Shown: in pieces, positions 25,788-33,869 of the stretch
Layout: each line of letters opens with the position of its first letter
Numbering within the stretch: position 1 is the first letter of the stretch
From: Bacteroidia bacterium
Lineage (GTDB): Bacteria > Bacteroidota > Bacteroidia > B-17B0 > Aurantibacillaceae
Direction of reading: 5' to 3'
DNA: 64,000 nt
Assembly: GCA_016787445.1 (NCBI GenBank)
Contig: JAEUTQ010000038.1
Span: forward strand, 1-64,000
The notes under the pieces: model-generated
What the model was told of the DNA's origin: nothing
What the model saw: the letters and a program-made list of their open reading frames with translations, nothing else
Databases searched by the model: none
Position numbers and translations under genes: made by a program

Positions 25788-26441
25788 TTACAAACTTTGA
25801 ATGAATTCTAAGGCCACCGCATTAAGGTTCTTAATCGCTGTAGGAATATCCCATTTACTCTTATCTCTTTTTTCTACGTAATTAGAAATGGCGCGCAATT
25901 GAATGAAATCAGCAGATAAACGGGAGGCTGCCTTCATAAAAGCTGCACCTTCCATGCTCTCTATATCGGGGTTGAATAATTTTATTGTCTTATCAATACT
26001 CTTTTCATTCCCGTGAACCTTATTCACCGTTATGGATTTTACAATTCTTAATCGTGACAAGTGAATATTGTTAAGATTCGATTCATTTACATAAGAATTG
26101 GCACCCCCTAAATTTAAATCCGGATATTTAATAAAATCATCTCCGTCTTCGGCGCCCATTTCAGATAGTGTGTCTGCCGTTACATTTACAACTTCACCCA
26201 GCTTAATAGTTCGGTTAAATGCACCGGCAATTCCCAAATTAATGACATAATCAAAGGCATTATGAGAATATCTTCCCATATAAAATGCAGTATTTACCAT
26301 CCCCACTCCGGTTATTAAAGCTGAAATATCATCTCCGCTCTCAGCCATAAACAAACCCTCGCCTACAACATTTATGTTATAATAGTTTAGGATAGGTTCC
26401 ACCTCTGCTTTGGTAGCGGCAACTATGAGAATTTTTGGCAT
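25788..26441 (-). CDS. mqnB: Futalosine hydrolase
   Basis: A 217-residue nucleosidase of the MTAN/PNP fold that removes hypoxanthine from futalosine. Seen: the glycine-rich TGVGMVNTAFYMG, the INLGIAGAFNR strand, the catalytic-site MGAEDGDDF loop, ESMEGAAFMKAA (the Met-Glu ribose contact), and FIQLRAISNYVEKRDKS with the catalytic acidic region. Adjacency to mqnD distinguishes it from a methylthioadenosine nucleosidase. First gene of the mqnB-mqnD-pth-hydrolase run. A near-consensus -7 element (TAACTTTA, plus-strand 26446-26453) lies four bases upstream of its ATG. Confidence 0.92.
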   Translation of the reverse strand: MPKILIVAATKAEVEPILNYYNINVVGEGLFMAESGDDISALITGVGMVNTAFYMGRYSHNAFDYVINLGIAGAFNRTIKLGEVVNVTADTLSEMGAEDGDDFIKYPDLNLGGANSYVNESNLNNIHLSRLRIVKSITVNKVHGNEKSIDKTIKLFNPDIESMEGAAFMKAASRLSADFIQLRAISNYVEKRDKSKWDIPTAIKNLNAVALEFIQSL

Positions 26442-26464
26442 ACGGTAAAGTTAAGTATAATACG

Positions 26465-26472
26465 TAAATTTG
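26465..26472 (+). promoter_or_regulatory. -7 element abutting queD
   Basis: TAAATTTG is followed by only four bases (cagc) before the ATG at 26477. The transcript would start at, or one or two bases before, the start codon, so the queD-folE mRNA is probably leaderless. Confidence 0.6.
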
Positions 26473-26476
26473 CAGC

Positions 26477-26893
26477 ATGATTTACATTACCCGCAAGGAG
26501 CACTTCAACGCGGCTCATAAACTATACAATTCGAACTGGACCGAAGCTCAGAATTATGAAGTATTTGGTAAATGCGCCAATAAAAACTGGCACGGTCATA
26601 ATTATGAATTAGAAGTCACCATTAAAGGTGAAGTGAACAAAGAGACCGGCTTTGTTGTTAATTTGAAAGATTTGGGTGATTTAATAAAAGTAGATATTAC
26701 GGAATTATTGGATCACAAAAATTTAAATATGGATGTGGAAGGATTGTTAAATACATTACCTTCTACCGAAAATTTGGCTATTTTTATTTGGGATATTTTA
26801 AAACCTAAAATAGCACTAATGGGTGCCGAGTTACATTGTGTAAAATTACGCGAAACAGAAAACAATTACGTAGAATATTTTGGAGGTAAATAA
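26477..26893 (+). CDS. queD: 6-carboxy-5,6,7,8-tetrahydropterin synthase / 6-pyruvoyl-tetrahydropterin synthase
   Basis: A 138-residue T-fold enzyme acting on 7,8-dihydroneopterin triphosphate. Zinc ligands are visible in FNAAHKL (first His) and [10 protein letters not shown] (two His); the catalytic Cys precedes them in [10 protein letters not shown], and the terminal substrate Glu is in [12 protein letters not shown]. The FolE product is the substrate, and folE follows with a one-base overlap, so the pair makes a pterin for queuosine (QueD) or for tetrahydrobiopterin-like cofactors (PTPS). Length and motifs fit either; QueD is the likelier role in bacteria. Confidence 0.93.
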   Translation: MIYITRKEHFNAAHKLYNSNWTEAQNYEVFGKCANKNWHGHNYELEVTIKGEVNKETGFVVNLKDLGDLIKVDITELLDHKNLNMDVEGLLNTLPSTENLAIFIWDILKPKIALMGAELHCVKLRETENNYVEYFGGK

Positions 26894-27519
26894 TGCTTAA
26901 CGAAGAATTTGAATTAGATGCAACAGGATATAAAAAGGTAGATCAGTATAACGATAAACTGATTGATTCTATTTCCGATATGTACAAAAACATTCTGAGC
27001 GATGTAGGTGAAGATTCTACACGTGAAGGTTTATTAAAAACACCGGTTCGCGCGGCGAAGGCCATGCAATATTTAACCCATGGTTATGATTTAAATCCTG
27101 CAGAGATTTTACGCTCAGCCATGTTTAAAGAAGATTACAGTCAGATGGTGATTGTAAAAGATATTGAAGTGTATAGTTTATGTGAGCATCATTTGTTACC
27201 ATTCTTCGGTAAAGTACATATTGCCTATATACCAAACGGACATATTGTTGGGTTAAGTAAATTACCGCGAGTAGTTGATGCATTTGCACGTCGCTTGCAG
27301 GTACAGGAACGCTTAACTAACGAAATTCGCGATTGCATTCAGGATACTTTAAAACCTTTGGGTGTAGCCGTAGTAATGGAGTGCAGTCACTTGTGCATGC
27401 AAATGCGCGGTGTACAAAAACAAAACAGTGTTACCACCACTTCTGCTTTTACGGGTGAATTTTTAAAGGATACCACGCGTAAAGAATTTATCAGTTTAAT
27501 TGGTTCGGTATTACACTAA
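26893..27519 (+). CDS. folE: GTP cyclohydrolase I
   Basis: Converts GTP to 7,8-dihydroneopterin triphosphate, the entry step for folate, queuosine and biopterin. Seen: [19 protein letters not shown], the zinc motif [39 protein letters not shown], and the second zinc-Cys and catalytic segment [15 protein letters not shown]. The length of 208 residues is typical for type IA. The stop meets the convergent globin gene with no gap. Confidence 0.97.
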   Translation: MLNEEFELDATGYKKVDQYNDKLIDSISDMYKNILSDVGEDSTREGLLKTPVRAAKAMQYLTHGYDLNPAEILRSAMFKEDYSQMVIVKDIEVYSLCEHHLLPFFGKVHIAYIPNGHIVGLSKLPRVVDAFARRLQVQERLTNEIRDCIQDTLKPLGVAVVMECSHLCMQMRGVQKQNSVTTTSAFTGEFLKDTTRKEFISLIGSVLH

Positions 27520-27885
27520 TCAGATTCTACCCATCTGCTTTAGTTTCATTTCAAAGGTGTAAGCAATGGTTTGTGCGCGTTGTTTGGCTAAATCTGCTTT
27601 CTCGCCTTCAAATAAATCGTCTACCGTTTTCATGAAGTGATGTAGCCAGATGGCGAAATGCTCTTGCTTGATATCGAGATGAAGATGCTTTTCGAACACG
27701 TTGGTTTTATATCCTTCCTCATCCAATAAAACAAAACTCCAAAACGCAATCATATGAGGCATATGCGCTTCAAAATCAGTATGCGCAAATACAGGATTTA
27801 TGGTTTCGTTGGTAAGTAATGATCCGTAAAAAGTCCGCATCATTAACTCAATATCCTCTTTATTTCTAATATCATGCTTGGTCAT
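27520..27885 (-). CDS. Group III truncated haemoglobin
   Basis: A 121-residue haem protein of the truncated globin group III (Cgb/Ctb-like): N-terminal IELMMRTFYGSLLTNE, PVFAHTDFEAHMPHMIAFWSFVL with helix E aromatic residues, and HLHLDIKQEHFAIWLHHFMKTVDD containing the proximal His. It probably binds O2 or NO; physiological role unproven. The 195 bases upstream (to 28080) carry no feature I can support. Confidence 0.87.
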   Translation of the reverse strand: MTKHDIRNKEDIELMMRTFYGSLLTNETINPVFAHTDFEAHMPHMIAFWSFVLLDEEGYKTNVFEKHLHLDIKQEHFAIWLHHFMKTVDDLFEGEKADLAKQRAQTIAYTFEMKLKQMGRI

Positions 27886-28080
27886 ACGACATCAAATTTC
27901 ACTTATTTTTTGCAATCATCAAAAAAGCCTCTACATTTGTTGCATCAAAATGACATTTAACACAAATATTATTCTCATTAATAGCATTACGCCGAATTAT
28001 TCCATTATGGCGTTCTGTGTGTGTTAATCTATTGTCCTTTTTCTTTTAATCATTTTACAAACCCCTAAAAATCCATTCAC

Positions 28081-29241
28081 ATGGTAGCGCTTGACATACA
28101 GGAGCAAATCCTGGATAAATTAAATACTCTCATAGTTGTTTTGAATAACGACGGGAGTGTGGATTATGTAAGTAAATCGGCTCGCCAGCTTTTGGGCTAC
28201 GAACCCGATGATTTATTAGGTAACAATTGGTGGGTTGCCACCCGCTTTTCGAAACCTGAAGGTATTGAAGTGAAAAGAAAACTACAATCTATTTTCAAGA
28301 ATCGTAATAGTGGTGTGCAAACTTTTGAGCACTTACTTAAAACATCGCAAGGCGGACAAAAATGGATTAACTGGAATGTTTCTGTATTAAATGAGGAGCA
28401 GTTAGTTGGTATTGGTTATGATATCACCGAAAAAAAACTGAATGAAAAGCGATTAATAGAAAGCAACAAACGCTTATCGGAACAAAATAAAGATATAACC
28501 GACAGCATACGTTACGCAAAACGCATTCAGGAATCTATACTTCAAAGTAAAGAATCTGTAAAAAGCATTCTTGAAGAATCATTTTTGTTATACAAACCAA
28601 AAGACATCGTGAGCGGTGATTTTTATTGGTTTTATGAAAACGAAAATTATAAATATGTGGCGGCAGTAGACTGCACCGGACATGGTGTGCCCGGCGCGAT
28701 GATGAGCATGGTAGCTAACTCGATATTTAAAGAAGTTTTTCTTAACAGGAAGGAAATGGAAACCGATAAAATTCTTTACGCTTTAGATGAGGAATTAGAA
28801 AAGGCCATCAATAAAAATCAAACCGAATCTTTTAATGATGGTATGGATGTAGCGTTAATCAGAATTGATAAATCAAGAAATGAACTTCAGTTTTCGGGAG
28901 CATTACGCCCACTTTTCATTTCCGACAGTTCAGGTGTCAGCGAAATAAGAGGTAGTCGCTATCCGCTTGGATTTTATCCGGAAGTGAAGAAAAACTTTGA
29001 AAAAGCGATAATTAATTACGACAAAGGTACCTGTATTTACTTGGGCAGTGATGGTTTTGCCGATCAGTTTGGCGGTTTGCGTGGCAAAAAAATGAACAGA
29101 GTTAATTTTAAGGAATTACTAAAGACTGCTTTTGAAATGCCGATAGAAGAACAAGAGGCGTTTTTAGAATATTCGTTCAATAACTGGAAACAGCAAGAAG
29201 AACAAACGGATGATGTGTTGATGATTGGAATAAAATTATGA
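28081..29241 (+). CDS. PAS domain-containing PP2C-type (SpoIIE) serine phosphatase
   Basis: Cytosolic signalling protein. Residues ~1-120 form a PAS domain (VVLNNDGSVDYVSKSARQLL, WINWNVSVLNEEQLVGIGYD), followed by a short coiled coil (NKDITDSIRYAKRIQESIL) and a SpoIIE/PP2C catalytic domain (~155-386). Metal-site residues are SGDFYW, VDCTGHGVPGAMMS and SDGFADQFGG, and the final EQTDDVLMIGIKL carries the last Asp pair. The linker and the phosphatase match the two PP2C genes near 60-64 kb closely, so all three are paralogous outputs. Likely dephosphorylates an anti-sigma antagonist or similar; partner not visible here. Confidence 0.92.
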   Translation: MVALDIQEQILDKLNTLIVVLNNDGSVDYVSKSARQLLGYEPDDLLGNNWWVATRFSKPEGIEVKRKLQSIFKNRNSGVQTFEHLLKTSQGGQKWINWNVSVLNEEQLVGIGYDITEKKLNEKRLIESNKRLSEQNKDITDSIRYAKRIQESILQSKESVKSILEESFLLYKPKDIVSGDFYWFYENENYKYVAAVDCTGHGVPGAMMSMVANSIFKEVFLNRKEMETDKILYALDEELEKAINKNQTESFNDGMDVALIRIDKSRNELQFSGALRPLFISDSSGVSEIRGSRYPLGFYPEVKKNFEKAIINYDKGTCIYLGSDGFADQFGGLRGKKMNRVNFKELLKTAFEMPIEEQEAFLEYSFNNWKQQEEQTDDVLMIGIKL

Positions 29242-29251
29242 TATTTAATAC

Positions 29252-29767
29252 ATGTTGGAATTTAAAACGGGAAACATAAATGATGCAGCTCTAATTACCG
29301 ATATTGGCGCGCGAAGTTTTATTGAATCGCATGGAAAGAGTGCATCCGAAACTGACATACGCAATTATGTACAATCAAAATTTAATATTCCTCAATTAGA
29401 ATCAGAATTGGCAGATGATAATTCCATCTTTCAAATTGCTTATTACAATCAACAACCTGCGGCTTATTCGAAGATTACTTTAAATTGTCCGAATCCGAAT
29501 ATCAAGGAGCAAAAGGTGTGTAAAATGGACAGGTTATACGTGCTGGAAGAATATTTCGATAAAAAAATCGGACAAGTGTTGTTTGATCTAAATGTAGAAA
29601 TTGCGAAGCAACATCAGCAAAAAGGTATTTGGCTCTATGTTTGGACGGGTAATCCGCGAGCTTTACGCTTTTATGAAAAACAAGGGTTTAAAATTGTGGG
29701 TGAAACTTATTTTAAAATCAGCGACACCCACAGTAATCCGAATTATTGGATGTATTTAGAATTTTAA
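29252..29767 (+). CDS. GNAT family N-acetyltransferase
   Basis: A 171-residue acetyl-CoA-dependent acyltransferase. The fold signature is clear: an N-terminal GNINDAALITDIGARSF, central strand CKMDRLYVLEEYFDKKIGQVLFD (acetyl-CoA loop lacking the classic Q/RxxGxG/A but similar), and the C-terminal GNPRALRFYEKQGFKIVGE. Substrate unknown. It begins 10 bases after the PP2C gene and is probably in one transcript with it. Confidence 0.88.
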   Translation: MLEFKTGNINDAALITDIGARSFIESHGKSASETDIRNYVQSKFNIPQLESELADDNSIFQIAYYNQQPAAYSKITLNCPNPNIKEQKVCKMDRLYVLEEYFDKKIGQVLFDLNVEIAKQHQQKGIWLYVWTGNPRALRFYEKQGFKIVGETYFKISDTHSNPNYWMYLEF

Positions 29768-30073
29768 TTACAATCCCGGTAATAATCCCGAAGCTGCCTT
29801 TTTCATTTCTTCTTCATTGATGGTATTGGCTTTTGAAATCGCTTTATTAAGTGTTACCAATAACTGCTCTTCCAATTCAGTTTTATCGCCATGTTGCAAA
29901 GAAGAAGCAATGCTTAATGACTTTATTTCGCGGTTTCCGGTGATTTCAATTTTAATATCGCCACCGGCCCCTTCTGTTGAAATGATTGTATCATCCAGCT
30001 TTCTTTTCATTTCATCGGCTTTTTGCTTCATTTCCTGAAGCTTGCCCATCATGTCTCCAAATTTTCCGAACAT
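29768..30073 (-). CDS. YbaB/EbfC family nucleoid-associated protein
   Basis: A short DNA-binding protein with the EbfC pattern: MGKLQEMKQKADEMKRKLDD (N-terminal helix), then ISTEGAGGDIKIEITGNREIKSLSI (central sheet), and a C-terminal helix with VTLNKAISKANTINEEEMKKAASGLLPGL. The start is the ATG at 30073 (MFGKFGDMM); an upstream in-frame start at 30106 would lie inside nadE and is rejected. From this start it is 101 residues, the family norm. It follows nadE by two bases. Confidence 0.92.
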   Translation of the reverse strand: MFGKFGDMMGKLQEMKQKADEMKRKLDDTIISTEGAGGDIKIEITGNREIKSLSIASSLQHGDKTELEEQLLVTLNKAISKANTINEEEMKKAASGLLPGL

Positions 30074-30075
30074 AA

Positions 30076-30855
30076 TTATTTTTTTAAATCGTGAGGTATT
30101 AAACAAACCGGGATTGGATCCATTTTATGTCGGTTTGCTTTATTACGTGTTGTGTATATTTTCATTACTTCCTTTTGGCGATCGTTAAGCTCATAGTTTT
30201 CCATATTTTCAATGTAAGCCATCGCCCACTCCAATTCAGGATACGTTGCGCCGATTTGATCTTCATCGGTTCTTCCATCCGCAAATAAACCATCGGTTGG
30301 TCTTGCATTCTGAATACTGTCAATTACATTTAATTCCTTAGCCAATTCATACACTTCTGTTTTAGTAAGGTCGGCAATCGGACTTAAATCAACACCACCA
30401 TCTCCGTATTTGGTGAAAAAGCCAATTCCGAAATCTTCTATTTTATTTCCGGTACCTGCCACTAAAAGTTTATGGTGTGAGGCAAATGAATAAAGCGTAA
30501 TCATGCGTAAGCGCGAACGAACATTTGCCATGGTTAAAAAATCCTGGATGCTCGCAGGCAGTGCTTTCTGAATACTTTCGAAAGGAGCAGTAAGTTCAAC
30601 TGTATCCGACTCAACATTCTTGAAATTTTGCTTCAACCAATTAATGTGTTCTGCACTTCTGTCGAATTCCGATTTATGCTGGCGAATTGGCATATTCAGC
30701 GCGATAACTTTCTTACCGGTAAGAGCGCAAAGTGTTGAAGTAACAGCGCTATCAATACCGCCACTTATACCAATCACAAACCCCTCGGTTTTTGATGTTT
30801 CACAATAACCTTTAAGCCATTCTGTAATGTATTTTATAACTTCTTTATTTTTCAT
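30076..30855 (-). CDS. nadE: NH3-dependent NAD+ synthetase
   Basis: Amidates nicotinate adenine dinucleotide to NAD+. The ATP pyrophosphatase loop is GISGGIDSAVTSTL, followed by ALNMPIRQ. GTGNKIEDFGIGFFTKYGDGGVDL carries the second signature, and NARPTDGLFADGRTDEDQIG the substrate loop. At 259 residues it lacks the glutaminase domain of the longer type, so it uses ammonia. In flavobacteria nadE neighbours gldBC; here it is nearby but on the other strand, separated by a terminator and a barrel gene. ybaB follows directly. Confidence 0.94.
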   Translation of the reverse strand: MKNKEVIKYITEWLKGYCETSKTEGFVIGISGGIDSAVTSTLCALTGKKVIALNMPIRQHKSEFDRSAEHINWLKQNFKNVESDTVELTAPFESIQKALPASIQDFLTMANVRSRLRMITLYSFASHHKLLVAGTGNKIEDFGIGFFTKYGDGGVDLSPIADLTKTEVYELAKELNVIDSIQNARPTDGLFADGRTDEDQIGATYPELEWAMAYIENMENYELNDRQKEVMKIYTTRNKANRHKMDPIPVCLIPHDLKK

Positions 30856-30870
30856 AATGGATGGTATAAA

Positions 30871-30901
30871 AATAAAAAATCCCGGAGAATTTCCGGGATT
30901 T
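30871..30901 (-). terminator. Rho-independent terminator of the barrel gene
   Basis: A ten-base stem (30877-30886 with 30892-30901) with a GC core and a five-base loop. On the minus strand it is followed by a T-rich run (30876 down to 30871 and beyond). It separates the barrel gene from nadE. Confidence 0.85.
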
Positions 30902-30918
30902 AAATGAGATGATAATTA

Positions 30919-31785
30919 TTAGAATAAGAAGCCAATGTTAAGCTGAACACCATCACTAAAACCACTTTGTTTAGCTGTTGCAGGTCGAATTGAATTATTT
31001 AAGTTATCCTTTAGTTTCTCAACCATGATATCGGAATTTGATTGATACTGATTAATAAAGCCACGGATATAGTTAACCCCTACAAAAATTGAGGTTGAAC
31101 CGGAAAGATTATATTCAAATCCTAAACCAACATTTAAAGCCACATTAAACGGAATTAAATCTCCTTTCGGACGCATATCTGTAATGGTACTTGTTCCGGC
31201 AGTTTCGAAATGATTGCTGGTAGAGTTATATTGGAGCTCTACAATCTCATCGGTAGCTCTGTACTTAGTTTGAATAGCAATATTCCCGCCAAACATACCA
31301 AAGTACTTAAACCCTCCAATATCCTTAGTCATTAATTTTAATAATACAGGAAGCGTTACATAAGTCATTTTTACATCGCGGCTTTTTATTTCGTAGAATT
31401 TTCTTTCCGTGCCAGCGTCTGTGTTCATATCTAAAGGCGTTCTTTCCCAAATAATCGCTTGATCTGTAGAATTTACGTACGCATTATCTTTAGTTAAAAC
31501 ATATCCTTGTCCATTTTTAAACGTTTGTTTTCCTCCTAAAAAATCGCCACCAATACCGGTTACGAAATGAGCTGTAGAATTAAGACGAAATTCTAATTGT
31601 AAGCCAAAACCAAAACCAAATTTGATGCCGGTACTTTCAACTACCTTTTTGTCCTGGCTTCTTAACCAGGTTGGAGTTGGGGTAACTTTTAAGCCAAATC
31701 GGAATTTTTTATCCGCGTCATCATCTGCTAAGATTACATTTGTAATTAACAATGAGGCTACAGCAAGTGAAAAAATCTTTTTCAT
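30919..31785 (-). CDS. Outer-membrane beta-barrel (porin-like) protein
   Basis: A 288-residue protein with a signal peptide (MKKIFSLAVASLLITNVILA) and a transmembrane-barrel pattern: FGLKVTPTPTWLRSQ, FGFGFGLQLEFRL, VTLPVLLKLMT, FGMFGGNIAIQ, LNVGLGFEYNLSGSTSIFVGVNY, and a terminal LNIGFLF with the aromatic end expected for BAM-dependent insertion. It resembles the OMP_b-brl_2/PorT-like set, and its position beside gldBC is suggestive of a T9SS or gliding link, but this is inference only. Divergently transcribed from gldB. Confidence 0.82.
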   Translation of the reverse strand: MKKIFSLAVASLLITNVILADDDADKKFRFGLKVTPTPTWLRSQDKKVVESTGIKFGFGFGLQLEFRLNSTAHFVTGIGGDFLGGKQTFKNGQGYVLTKDNAYVNSTDQAIIWERTPLDMNTDAGTERKFYEIKSRDVKMTYVTLPVLLKLMTKDIGGFKYFGMFGGNIAIQTKYRATDEIVELQYNSTSNHFETAGTSTITDMRPKGDLIPFNVALNVGLGFEYNLSGSTSIFVGVNYIRGFINQYQSNSDIMVEKLKDNLNNSIRPATAKQSGFSDGVQLNIGFLF

Positions 31786-31803
31786 TTTCTTTATATTTAA
31801 AAA

Positions 31804-31821
31804 TTATCTTTACAAAGATAA
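31804..31821. promoter_or_regulatory. Palindromic divergent promoter of the barrel gene and gldB
   Basis: Arms TTATCTTT (31804-31811) and AAAGATAA (31814-31821) are perfectly complementary around a two-base centre. The minus strand has an exact TAnnTTTG element (TATCTTTG, 31813-31820) for the barrel gene; the plus strand has TATCTTTA, one base off, for gldB, whose ATG is nine bases beyond the palindrome. Same layout as the kynU/hemL promoter. Confidence 0.55.
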
Positions 31822-31830
31822 ACTTTTTTG

Positions 31831-32841
31831 ATGAAGTACCTTATTAAGTTATTAATACCAATTGCCGTTATTACACTTTTATTAAGTTGTAAAAACAATC
31901 GTTTAGAAGCGGATATTTCAGGTATTGAAATAGCGCCTGTTAAATTTGAAAGACTTGACAGGGATTTGTTTTCAATTACACCTCAAAACCATTTAACAAA
32001 AGAGCAAGAACTTATTAAAAAGTATGGCACTTTTTATCGTCAGTTTGTTTATACAATTATAAATGCCAATAAAGCCGACACGAATTATTTATTGCATTTT
32101 GTAACGGATAAAGATATGCGCGGAAGCTATGAGGAAGTTCAAAAAACCATAAAAGATGAGGATATTAATAAACTCGCTGAAGAATTAACACTTTGCGAAA
32201 AAAGATTCAAGTACTTTTTTCCGAAACGCAAACTTCCATTAAAACATGTAGCTTATTTCAGCGGCTATAATTATAACATTGTTTATCCGGATTCTACTTT
32301 AGGCATTAGCTTGGAGATGTATTTAGGTAATAATAACAAGTATTATAAGATGCTGCAGTGGCCACAATATCAGGTGAGGTCGATGACCAAAGAAAATATG
32401 CTTCCAAATTTGGTAAGAGGCTGGTTAATTACCGAGTTCGACAATTCGGAACCCACCAATACCCTATTGCATCACATGATATTTTACGGAAAGCTTTTTT
32501 ATACAATGGATGCGCTTTTACCTGATATGCATGATAGTTTAAAAGTGAATTATTCTACTGCCCAAATGAACTATTGTGAAAAGTATGAGAAGAATGTTTG
32601 GGGATTTTTAGCTCAAGAAAACAGGTTATATGAAAACAATCTTAAAACCATAACTGAGTTTACAAGTGATGGTCCGTTTACAGGCGCAATTAGCAAAGAT
32701 TGCCCTCCAAGGGTTGCTATGTGGATTGGTTGGCAAATTGTAAGGAGTTATATGGATAATAATGAAGCAGTAAGTTTAGAAGATTTATTGAATGAGAAAG
32801 ACGCTCAAAAAATATTAAATAAAAGCAAATACAGGCCTTAA
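31831..32841 (+). CDS. gldB: Gliding motility lipoprotein GldB
   Basis: Lipoprotein with a signal peptide ending in the lipobox TLLLSC (Cys near residue 21). The GldB pattern is recognisable: IEIAPVKFERLDRDLF, YGTFYRQFVYTIINA, MRGSYEEVQKTIKDED, VAYFSGYNYNIVYPDSTLGISLEMYLG, LVRGWLITEFD and CPPRVAMWIGWQIVRSYM. Required for gliding in Flavobacterium johnsoniae, and some Bacteroidota keep it without gliding. A TTG sits just upstream of the ATG, but the ATG at 31831 gives the better signal peptide. gldC follows after ten bases. Confidence 0.92.
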   Translation: MKYLIKLLIPIAVITLLLSCKNNRLEADISGIEIAPVKFERLDRDLFSITPQNHLTKEQELIKKYGTFYRQFVYTIINANKADTNYLLHFVTDKDMRGSYEEVQKTIKDEDINKLAEELTLCEKRFKYFFPKRKLPLKHVAYFSGYNYNIVYPDSTLGISLEMYLGNNNKYYKMLQWPQYQVRSMTKENMLPNLVRGWLITEFDNSEPTNTLLHHMIFYGKLFYTMDALLPDMHDSLKVNYSTAQMNYCEKYEKNVWGFLAQENRLYENNLKTITEFTSDGPFTGAISKDCPPRVAMWIGWQIVRSYMDNNEAVSLEDLLNEKDAQKILNKSKYRP

Positions 32842-32851
32842 TACATAAAAC

Positions 32852-33175
32852 ATGAAAACAAGCGAAATTAATTTTAAAGTGACGGTAGATGAGAATTATT
32901 TACCGATTGATATAAAGTGGGAAGCCAAAGACGCAGGAGAAACCAGCGAATGTAAAAGCGCCATGATTGCATTATGGGACGCTAAAGAAAACAACACGCT
33001 TCGGATTGATTTATGGACCAAAGACATGAGTGTTGATGAAATGAAGAAGTTCTTTATACAAAACATCATGACACTGACTGATACTTATACGAGAGCCACC
33101 AGCGATACGGCTACTGCCGACGAAGTAAAGGCATTAATAAGCGATGTGGGTCGGAAATTAGGCATTATACAATAA
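32852..33175 (+). CDS. gldC: Gliding motility protein GldC
   Basis: A 107-residue cytosolic protein whose sequence matches GldC: SEINFKVTVDENYLPIDIKWEA, NNTLRIDLWTKDMSVDEMKKFF, MTLTDTYTRATSD and a DVGRKLGIIQ end. GldC aids gliding in F. johnsoniae but is not strictly essential; mechanism unknown. Pairs with gldB in one transcript and is followed by a strong hairpin terminator. Confidence 0.92.
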   Translation: MKTSEINFKVTVDENYLPIDIKWEAKDAGETSECKSAMIALWDAKENNTLRIDLWTKDMSVDEMKKFFIQNIMTLTDTYTRATSDTATADEVKALISDVGRKLGIIQ

Positions 33176-33205
33176 AAAAAGCCGCAGTAAACTGCGGCTT
33201 TTTTG
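33174..33205. terminator. Bidirectional terminator between gldC and a lipoprotein gene
   Basis: A perfect stem GCCGCAGT/ACTGCGGC (33181-33198) is flanked by seven A on the left and six T on the right. It should stop gldC transcripts on the plus strand and the lipoprotein transcript on the minus strand. Confidence 0.88.
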
Positions 33206-33221
33206 TTATTTAATATTTCGA

Positions 33222-33755
33222 TTAAGCTTCCGGTGCTTTTTTAACTACCTCTTTCATGCTTTTTGCAGCGTCAACCATCTTTTGAACTGCTTCTTTCGAT
33301 AATGGCTCACCTTCTGTGCTCTTAATATCTTCGTACACATAGGTTGAATTACCTAATTTCTGAATTGAATAAAAATGGAATTCAGGCTTCGTGATTTCGC
33401 TTTCCCACATAATTGTGGTTGGCTCATCCACAACGAATGATTTGAACTTATTCACCTCATCACCTTGGATATCTGTTTTACGTAATTCCATATCACCCGG
33501 ATCTTCTGTAATCGATAACTGAAAATCTTTACCGATTTTAATTTCAAGTGCCCCCCAAGTTTGTTCCATAATCTCCATTTTAGAGTTAGTTGTATCCGGA
33601 ACAAAAATAGTAAACGGCTTACCGTACTTACTTAAATCAAGAGTAATCATACCTGCAGGAGCCACTACAGCGGCAGGTTCTTCTTTTTTATCGCCGCAGC
33701 TTTGAACCGAAGCAATGATCGCGATAGCAGAAATAATTGATAATAGCTTTTTCAT
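33222..33755 (-). CDS. Predicted lipoprotein, function unknown
   Basis: A 177-residue protein with a signal peptide ending in a lipobox (SVQSC, Cys 20), so it should be lipid-anchored. The mature part has no recognised domain: a beta-rich stretch (LDLSKYGKPFTIFVP, GALEIKIGKDFQLSI) and a helical, lysine-rich C terminus (AVQKMVDAAKSMKEVVKKAPEA). A near-consensus -7 element (TATCTTTA, plus-strand 33780-33787) lies upstream. Similar orphan lipoproteins are frequent in Bacteroidota; role unknown. Confidence 0.8.
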   Translation of the reverse strand: MKKLLSIISAIAIIASVQSCGDKKEEPAAVVAPAGMITLDLSKYGKPFTIFVPDTTNSKMEIMEQTWGALEIKIGKDFQLSITEDPGDMELRKTDIQGDEVNKFKSFVVDEPTTIMWESEITKPEFHFYSIQKLGNSTYVYEDIKSTEGEPLSKEAVQKMVDAAKSMKEVVKKAPEA

Positions 33756-33837
33756 TGATGTGTTTGTTTTTAATTTGTGTAAAGATAAATTAATTCAGGA
33801 ATTAATTGCAACAATAGGGCAAATAGAAAAGTATGGA

Positions 33838-33868
33838 CATAAAAAAACCCCGCTGAGCGGGGCTTTTT
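33838..33868 (-). terminator. Terminator of the lysine-rich peptide gene
   Basis: Stem CCCCGC/GCGGGG (33848-33853 with 33857-33862), flanked by A and T runs. It begins a few bases beyond the stop codon of the small gene at 33870 on the minus strand. Confidence 0.8.
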
Positions 33869-33869
33869 A

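Noticed and set aside
27886-28080. Candidate small RNA or tRNA in the 195-base gap between the globin and PAS-PP2C genes
   Set aside because: No cloverleaf, no T-loop motif, no terminator hairpin; only a short CGCC/GGCG complementarity was seen.
28081-29241. Possible anti-sigma/STAS partner near the PP2C genes
   Set aside because: None of the neighbouring genes encodes a STAS or HATPase anti-sigma protein, so no partner can be claimed in this window.
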